Source: Enterococcus sp. DIV2402
GTDB lineage: Bacteria; Bacillota; Bacilli; Lactobacillales; Enterococcaceae
Reading direction: 5' to 3'
DNA length: 64,000 nucleotides
Assembly: GCF_017426705.2 (NCBI RefSeq)
Contig: NZ_CP147251.1
Coordinates: forward strand, 664,501 to 728,500
The notes under the pieces are model-generated. The model worked only from the letters and a program-made list of their open reading frames with translations, made no database searches and was not told where the DNA came from. Shown one piece after another: positions 58,875-64,000 of this stretch (position 1 is its first letter; each line of letters begins with the position of its first letter). The position numbers and the translations under genes are program-made.

Positions 58875-58892
58875 TCGGAGGTGTAACAAGAT

Positions 58893-59258
58893 ATGGCTCG
58901 TATTGCAGGAGTAGATATTCCTCGTGATAAACGTGTAGTCGTTTCTCTTACTTATATCTATGGTATTGGTAACACGACTGCGAAACAAGTTCTAGCAGAT
59001 GCTGGCGTTTCTGAAGACGTTCGTGTTCGTGATTTAACGAATGAACAGACAGACGCTATCCGTGCGGAAATTGATAAATTAAAAGTTGAAGGTGACTTAC
59101 GTCGTGAAGTTAACCTAAACATCAAACGTTTGATGGAAATCGGTTCATACCGTGGGATCCGTCATCGTCGTGGATTGCCAGTTCGTGGACAAAACACGAA
59201 AAACAATGCACGTACTCGTAAAGGCCCGTCTAAAACAGTAGCAGGCAAGAAAAAATAA
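58893..59258 (+). CDS. rpsM: 30S ribosomal protein S13
   Basis: 121 residues. Begins [10 protein letters not shown] and ends with the basic tail that reaches the P-site tRNA ([10 protein letters not shown]). GGAGG upstream. Confidence 0.97.
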   Translation: MARIAGVDIPRDKRVVVSLTYIYGIGNTTAKQVLADAGVSEDVRVRDLTNEQTDAIRAEIDKLKVEGDLRREVNLNIKRLMEIGSYRGIRHRRGLPVRGQNTKNNARTRKGPSKTVAGKKK

Positions 59259-59285
59259 TTCCTAAGTGAAGGAGGTTAAAACTTC

Positions 59286-59675
59286 ATGGCAGCAAAAAAA
59301 GTGAGTCGTAAACGCCGTGTGAAAAAGAATATTGAAGCAGGTATCGCGCATATCCACTCAACATTCAACAATACAATTGTGATGATCACTGATACTCATG
59401 GTAACGCGTTAGCATGGTCGTCAGCTGGTGCATTAGGATTCAGAGGAAGCAGAAAATCAACACCTTTTGCAGCTCAAATGGCAGCAGAAACTGCAACAAA
59501 AGCAGCAATGGAACACGGATTAAGAACTGTAGAGGTAACTGTTAAAGGTCCTGGTTCAGGACGTGAAGCAGCAATTCGTTCATTACAAGCAGCAGGTTTG
59601 GAAGTGACTGCAATTCGTGACGTGACTCCAGTTCCTCATAATGGATGCCGCCCTCCAAAACGCCGTCGTGTTTAA
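59286..59675 (+). CDS. rpsK: 30S ribosomal protein S11
   Basis: 129 residues. Platform protein near the mRNA exit; motifs H-I-H-S-T-F-N-N-T and [12 protein letters not shown] at the end. AAGGAGG upstream of ATG 59286. Confidence 0.97.
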   Translation: MAAKKVSRKRRVKKNIEAGIAHIHSTFNNTIVMITDTHGNALAWSSAGALGFRGSRKSTPFAAQMAAETATKAAMEHGLRTVEVTVKGPGSGREAAIRSLQAAGLEVTAIRDVTPVPHNGCRPPKRRRV

Positions 59676-59755
59676 TGAGTGCCGCTCATTTTGAGTTTCA
59701 ATAATTACGTCATTGAACAAGACACTTTTCGTTTTGAAAGGGGTAAGAGATAAGA

Positions 59756-60694
59756 ATGATTGAATTCGAAAAACCAAGAATTGCAAAAATTGATGAAGAG
59801 AAAGATTATGGAAAGTTCATCGTTGAACCTCTAGAAAGAGGCTACGGAACTACTCTAGGAAATTCCCTACGTCGCATTTTGTTATCTTCTCTACCAGGTG
59901 CAGCAATCACTAATATTCAAATTGATGGAGTATTACACGAGTTCTCAACTGTTAAGGGTGTTCGAGAAGACGTCGCTCAAATCATCTTGAATATCAAAGG
60001 TCTTGCATTAAAAATGTACGGTGAAGAAGAAAAGACCCTTGAAATCGATATTACTGGACCAGCTACAGTAACTGCCGGCGATATTATCGTTGATAGTGAT
60101 GTAGAAATCCTTAATAAAGATATGTACATTTGTACAGTTTCTGAAGGAACAACTTTCCATGCGCGTTTAACTGTTAGACCAGGTCGTGGATATGTTCAAG
60201 CAGACGAAAATAAAAAAGAAGATATGCCGATTGGTGTTCTTCCAGTTGATTCAATCTATACACCTGTACGTCGTGTTAACTACCAAGTAGAAAATACTCG
60301 TGTTGGTCGTCGTGATGATTTCGACAAATTAACGATGGAAATTTGGACAGATGGTTCAATTGAGCCATTAGATGCAATGAGTTTAGCCGCAAAAATCATG
60401 ACTGAACATTTAGATATCTTTGTTAACCTAACTGATGAAGCGAAAAACGCTGAAATCATGGTTGAAAAAGAAGAAACTCAAAAAGAGAAAATGTTAGAAA
60501 TGACTATTGAAGAATTAGACTTATCAGTTCGTTCATATAACTGTCTAAAACGTGCAGGAATTAATACTGTACAAGAATTAACAAATAAATCTGAACCAGA
60601 AATGATCAAAGTACGTAATTTAGGCCGTAAATCTCTAGAAGAAGTAAAAGCAAAATTACATGATCTAGGTTTAGGCTTACGTAAAGACGATTAA
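59756..60694 (+). CDS. rpoA: RNA polymerase alpha subunit
   Basis: 312 residues. The N-terminal domain (about 1-230) dimerises and starts polymerase assembly ([17 protein letters not shown]). An acidic linker precedes the C-terminal domain (about 245-312), which binds UP elements and activators ([11 protein letters not shown]). AAAGGGG precedes ATG 59756. Confidence 0.97.
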   Translation: MIEFEKPRIAKIDEEKDYGKFIVEPLERGYGTTLGNSLRRILLSSLPGAAITNIQIDGVLHEFSTVKGVREDVAQIILNIKGLALKMYGEEEKTLEIDITGPATVTAGDIIVDSDVEILNKDMYICTVSEGTTFHARLTVRPGRGYVQADENKKEDMPIGVLPVDSIYTPVRRVNYQVENTRVGRRDDFDKLTMEIWTDGSIEPLDAMSLAAKIMTEHLDIFVNLTDEAKNAEIMVEKEETQKEKMLEMTIEELDLSVRSYNCLKRAGINTVQELTNKSEPEMIKVRNLGRKSLEEVKAKLHDLGLGLRKDD

Positions 60695-60717
60695 TTTTTA
60701 CGAAGGAGGGAAACCAC

Positions 60718-61098
60718 GTGAGTTATCGTAAACTAGGACGCACATCTAGCCAACGTAAAGCGATGTTGCGTGATTTAACAACTGATTTAATCATTAACGA
60801 ACGCATCGTGACGACGGAAGCTCGTGCGAAAGAAGTTCGCTCAACTGCAGAAAAAATGATCACTCTAGGAAAACGCGGTGATTTACATGCACGTCGCCAA
60901 GCTGCTGCATTCGTTCGTAATGAAGTAGCAAGTGTACGTGAAGAAAACGAAGAAATCGTTATCGAATCAGCTTTACAAAAGCTATTTAGCGATATCGCTC
61001 CTCGTTATGCAGATCGCCAAGGTGGCTACACACGTATCTTGAAGACAGAACCAAGACGCGGAGATGCTGCACCAATGGTTATCCTAGAACTAGTTTAA
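60718..61098 (+). CDS. rplQ: 50S ribosomal protein L17
   Basis: 126 residues, GTG start with AAGGAGGG upstream; begins [13 protein letters not shown]. It borders the tunnel exit. Last gene of the alpha operon; the L17 downstream element follows. Confidence 0.97.
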   Translation: MSYRKLGRTSSQRKAMLRDLTTDLIINERIVTTEARAKEVRSTAEKMITLGKRGDLHARRQAAAFVRNEVASVREENEEIVIESALQKLFSDIAPRYADRQGGYTRILKTEPRRGDAAPMVILELV

Positions 61099-61132
61099 AA
61101 TCACACTTAATAAACGGGTCACCGTTTAGCAT

Positions 61133-61256
61133 CACTTTGTAGATGAACTTTAAGAGTGTTATGATGTTGGAGGGAAACCTCCGAGTCTAGCTCGGCGCTA
61201 CCCCCTGGAAGGAAGATTTTCAGGGGGTATGCACTCATCATAAAGTGTTTTTTTTT
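61133..61256 (+). ncRNA. L17 downstream element (L17DE) structured RNA plus terminator
   Basis: The 399-bp gap after rplQ begins with a structured RNA. TTATGATG (61159-61166) pairs with CATCATAA (61236-61243) to enclose GGAGG-GAAA-CCTCC (61169-61182), a GAG/CTC or CCGAG/CTCGG stem (61181-61195) and CCCCCTG/CAGGGGG (61201-61207 with 61221-61227). CACTTT (61133-61138) can pair with AAAGTG (61242-61247), followed by a T run. Position after rplQ and order of lactic acid bacteria match the L17DE motif described from comparative genomics. Its function is not established; it also ends the operon. Confidence 0.75.
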
Positions 61257-61298
61257 ATCCTCGATTAACTGTCAAGACACCTTGACCTGATGGAGGAT
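61257..61298 (+). other. Second hairpin after the L17 downstream element
   Basis: ATCCTC (61257-61262) pairs with GAGGAT (61293-61298), with TCAAG/CTTGA (61272-61276 with 61281-61285) nested inside, followed by an A run. It may be a minor processing structure. The rest of the gap (61299-61497) shows no clear element; a weak promoter for ecfA1 must lie there. Confidence 0.4.
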
Positions 61299-61497
61299 GA
61301 AAAAAATCGACATTTTCCATGAAAATCTTCAGAATAATTGAAATCTACCTTGTTTTTTGGTAGTGTTAGTTAGAATCAGATTGAAGCAATAGTGCTCGCA
61401 AGACACGATTAATCAGTGACTGTATGAAATCGCAATGATGTATGACATGAAAAACAAACTAAATTTTTTGATAAAAGTTTAATACAAAGGAGTACCT

Positions 61498-62337
61498 ATG
61501 AAACCTATTATTGAATTAAATAATCTTACATTCAAATATCAACGAACGGATGCTCGTCCGGCTTTAGAAGATGTTTCGCTATCGATTAACCAAGGCGAAT
61601 GGGTGGCAATTATTGGTCACAATGGTTCAGGCAAATCAACCCTAGCAAAAACAATTAATGGCTTATTACTTCCTGAAAGTGGTTCAGTGAAAGTTGGATC
61701 GAAAGAATTAAATGAAGAAAATATTTGGTCTGTCCGCAAAATGGTAGGAATGGTGTTTCAAAATCCTGATAACCAATTTGTGGGTGCTACGGTTGAAGAT
61801 GATGTGGCATTTGGAATGGAAAATCAAGGCGTACCGCGTGATGAAATGATTGAACGTGTAAAAAACGCACTTGAACAAGTTCGGATGTCTGAGTTTGCCA
61901 CTAAGGAACCTGTTCGTTTATCTGGTGGTCAAAAACAACGAGTAGCGATTGCTGGCGTAGTGGCTTTACGTCCAGATATTATTATTTTAGATGAAGCTAC
62001 CAGTATGTTAGATCCAGAAGGTCGTGAAGAAGTTATTGCGACCATTAAAAAGATTAAGGAAGAAAATAATTTGACCGTTCTTTCTATTACGCATGATATT
62101 GACGAGGCGGCAAATGCAAATCGTGTTTTAGTGATGCGTCAAGGGCAACTAGTAGATGAAGGAACGCCAGAAAAAATTTTTTCTGCTGGACCAAAATTAG
62201 TTGAAATGGGATTAGATTTGCCTTTCCCAGAAAAACTAAAGCAATCGTTGAAACAACGTGGTGTTGATGTGCCACAAAACTATTTGACTGAAGAAGGGAT
62301 GGTGGATTGGCTATGGACATCCATTTTGAAAAAGTAA
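61498..62337 (+). CDS. ecfA1: ECF transporter ATPase EcfA1
   Basis: 279 residues. Walker [11 protein letters not shown]-loop F-Q-N-P-D-N-Q-F-V, signature L-S-G-G-Q-K-Q-R, Walker [10 protein letters not shown]. It forms the heterodimeric energy unit with EcfA2 for group II ECF vitamin transporters. AAAGGAG precedes ATG 61498. This shared module can serve many S subunits, including the one at 46.3 kb. Confidence 0.95.
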   Translation: MKPIIELNNLTFKYQRTDARPALEDVSLSINQGEWVAIIGHNGSGKSTLAKTINGLLLPESGSVKVGSKELNEENIWSVRKMVGMVFQNPDNQFVGATVEDDVAFGMENQGVPRDEMIERVKNALEQVRMSEFATKEPVRLSGGQKQRVAIAGVVALRPDIIILDEATSMLDPEGREEVIATIKKIKEENNLTVLSITHDIDEAANANRVLVMRQGQLVDEGTPEKIFSAGPKLVEMGLDLPFPEKLKQSLKQRGVDVPQNYLTEEGMVDWLWTSILKK

Positions 62338-63179
62338 ATTTTACTTATCAACCAAAATCACCTTTTGAGCAACGAGTTTTATTTGATATTGATTTAGATA
62401 TTAAAGAAGGTTCTTATACTGCACTAGTGGGCCATACAGGTAGTGGAAAGTCGACCTTATTGCAGCATTTGAATGCATTGTTGAAACCCACTTCAGGAAA
62501 AGTATGGATTGGTGATCGTGAAATTACCCCTGAAACAAACAATAAAAATTTAAAACCTATTCGTAAAAAAGTAGGCATTGTTTTCCAATTTCCCGAAGCG
62601 CAACTTTTTGAAGAAACGGTTGAAAAAGATATTGCTTTTGGTCCAAAGAATTTTGGTGTTTCAGAAGAAGAAGCGAAAATTTTAGCGAAAGAAAATCTAA
62701 AATTAGTTGGTTTGGACGAAAGTTATTTGGAGCGTTCACCTTTTGATTTGTCTGGCGGACAAATGCGTCGAGTAGCGATTGCTGGCGTTTTAGCAATGGA
62801 ACCAGAAGTATTGGTCCTAGATGAACCAACGGCGGGATTAGATCCTCAAGGACGTAAAGAAATGATGGAAATGTTTGAACGTTTGCATCAAGAAAAAAAT
62901 ATTACCATTATCTTAGTAACGCATTTAATGGATGATGTTGCTAATTTTGCAGATTATGTATATGTTTTAGAAAAAGGTAAAATCGTGAAACGTGGAACGC
63001 CTGAAGAAGTTTTTCAAGATGTTGCTTGGTTACAAGAAAAACAATTAGGTGTCCCAACTGCCGCTGAATTCGCGCAACGTTTAATTGCGAAAGGCATCAC
63101 CTTTGAAACATTACCACTAACAGCAGAAGCCTTAGCAGATGCTCTTTTAGCGCAAGGAGGACTTGCTCATGATGAATAA
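62313..63179 (+). CDS. ecfA2: ECF transporter ATPase EcfA2
   Basis: 288 residues from ATG 62313; an in-frame TTG 62307 is less likely. Walker [11 protein letters not shown]-loop F-Q-F-P-E-A-Q-L-F, signature L-S-G-G-Q-M-R-R, Walker [10 protein letters not shown]. It overlaps ecfA1 by 25 nt, so the two are translated together. Confidence 0.95.
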   Translation: MDIHFEKVNFTYQPKSPFEQRVLFDIDLDIKEGSYTALVGHTGSGKSTLLQHLNALLKPTSGKVWIGDREITPETNNKNLKPIRKKVGIVFQFPEAQLFEETVEKDIAFGPKNFGVSEEEAKILAKENLKLVGLDESYLERSPFDLSGGQMRRVAIAGVLAMEPEVLVLDEPTAGLDPQGRKEMMEMFERLHQEKNITIILVTHLMDDVANFADYVYVLEKGKIVKRGTPEEVFQDVAWLQEKQLGVPTAAEFAQRLIAKGITFETLPLTAEALADALLAQGGLAHDE

Positions 63180-63966
63180 ACTGATTTTAGGTCGTTATAT
63201 TCCAGGGGATTCATTAATTCATCGTTTAGATCCACGAACTAAATTATTAATGAGTTTTTATTTTATTGGAATTATCTTCTTTGCAAATAATTGGCAAAGT
63301 TATCTGTTTTTATCGGTATTTACTTTGTTTTGTGTCTTTTTATCAAAAGTTGATTTTGGTTTCTTTTTACGTGGTGTGCGACCACTTTTATGGTTGATTC
63401 TGTTTACAGTCGCCCTGCAAATGTTTTTTACAAGTGGCGGACAGATTTACTGGCAATGGGGAATTTTTCGTTTGACGGAATACGGCGTTCAAAATGGGAT
63501 TTTCATTTTTTGCCGTTTCGTCTTAATTATTTTTATGTCCACGCTCTTAACTTTAACGACACCACCTTTAGAACTATCGGATGCAATAGAATATATCTTG
63601 CGACCATTAAAAGCTATTAAGTTTCCTGTTCATGAAATTTCGTTAATGCTGTCCATTGCTTTACGCTTTGTACCAACTTTAATGGATGAGACAGAAAAAA
63701 TCATGAATGCGCAACGTGCGCGAGGCGTTGATTTTGGTGAAGGGAATTTAGTTCAAAAAATGAAAGCTGTGGTACCATTGTTGATTCCGTTGTTTGTAAG
63801 TAGTTTTAATCGAGCGGACGACTTAGCGACAGCCATGGAAGCACGTGGTTACCAAGGTGGCGAAGGTCGCAGTAAATATCGTGTGTTGCATTGGCATACT
63901 CGAGATACCATCACAGTAATTGTTTATGTGTTTGTTACTGTGGGATTGATTTATTTAAGAAACTAA
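63169..63966 (+). CDS. ecfT: ECF transporter transmembrane coupling protein EcfT
   Basis: 265 residues from ATG 63169 (AGGAGG 8 nt upstream). About four to six membrane spans and the two coupling-helix motifs, A-R-G in Q-R-A-R-G-V-D-F and in M-E-A-R-G-Y, that bind the EcfA1/A2 dimer. It overlaps ecfA2 by 11 nt. The window ends 34 bp after its stop. Confidence 0.95.
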   Translation: MMNKLILGRYIPGDSLIHRLDPRTKLLMSFYFIGIIFFANNWQSYLFLSVFTLFCVFLSKVDFGFFLRGVRPLLWLILFTVALQMFFTSGGQIYWQWGIFRLTEYGVQNGIFIFCRFVLIIFMSTLLTLTTPPLELSDAIEYILRPLKAIKFPVHEISLMLSIALRFVPTLMDETEKIMNAQRARGVDFGEGNLVQKMKAVVPLLIPLFVSSFNRADDLATAMEARGYQGGEGRSKYRVLHWHTRDTITVIVYVFVTVGLIYLRN

Positions 63967-64000
63967 TAAATGATAGTATAAATAGAAGTGAAAAATACCC

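Overview
The window reads as chromosomal DNA of a low-GC Firmicute of the order Lactobacillales, most likely an Enterococcus. Reasons: AT-rich codon use, strong AGGAGG ribosome binding sites, the gene order deoC-cdd-bmpA-nup-deoB-punA-deoD-gpmA-rpiA-rpsL-rpsG-fusA-tuf and then S10-spc-alpha-ecfA1A2T (from memory, very like E. faecalis), and a structured RNA after rplQ that looks like the L17 downstream element of lactic acid bacteria and Listeria. The species cannot be fixed from the sequence alone. No tRNA, rRNA, insertion sequence, CRISPR array or prophage was seen.

Region 1 (1-10.04 kb) is a glycan-use locus: the broken end of an unknown gene, an ArsR-type regulator divergent from a sugar ABC transporter (lipoprotein plus two permeases, no ATPase), a small membrane protein, a GH2 enzyme, a membrane-attached GH43 enzyme and an aldose 1-epimerase. 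A good cre site overlaps the transporter promoter. Region 2 (10.04-14.6 kb) holds an orphan leader-like stretch with two tiny ORFs, a GNAT acetyltransferase, a guaA gene broken by one missing base in an A run, coaA and an rsmC-like methyltransferase.

Region 3 (14.67-27.24 kb) is a nucleoside scavenging cluster. A LacI-type regulator precedes pdp, deoC and cdd, two tandem BmpA-type lipoproteins, a nucleoside ABC transporter (ATPase and two permeases), deoB, punA and deoD. Together they take up nucleosides, split off the base and feed the pentose phosphate into glycolysis.

Region 4 (27.27-32.5 kb) has an iron-type alcohol dehydrogenase, both kinds of phosphoglycerate mutase (gpmA and gpmI, divergent), a serine recombinase-like protein with altered active-site residues, and rpiA. 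Region 5 (32.6-37.3 kb) is the str operon (rpsL, rpsG, fusA, tuf).

Region 6 (37.3-46.9 kb) separates str from S10. It holds a lactose/cellobiose-type PTS with its own PRD regulator but no hydrolase, a membrane-anchored XRE regulator, a nitroreductase, and a MocR/PdxR-type regulator divergent from a pyridoxine kinase and an ECF substrate-binding subunit, probably a vitamin B6 salvage unit. Region 7 (46.9-64 kb) is the S10-spc-alpha ribosomal supercluster with secY, adk, infA and rpoA, preceded by a GC-rich leader with a 32-codon ORF and followed by the L17 downstream element and the shared ECF vitamin transporter module ecfA1-ecfA2-ecfT.
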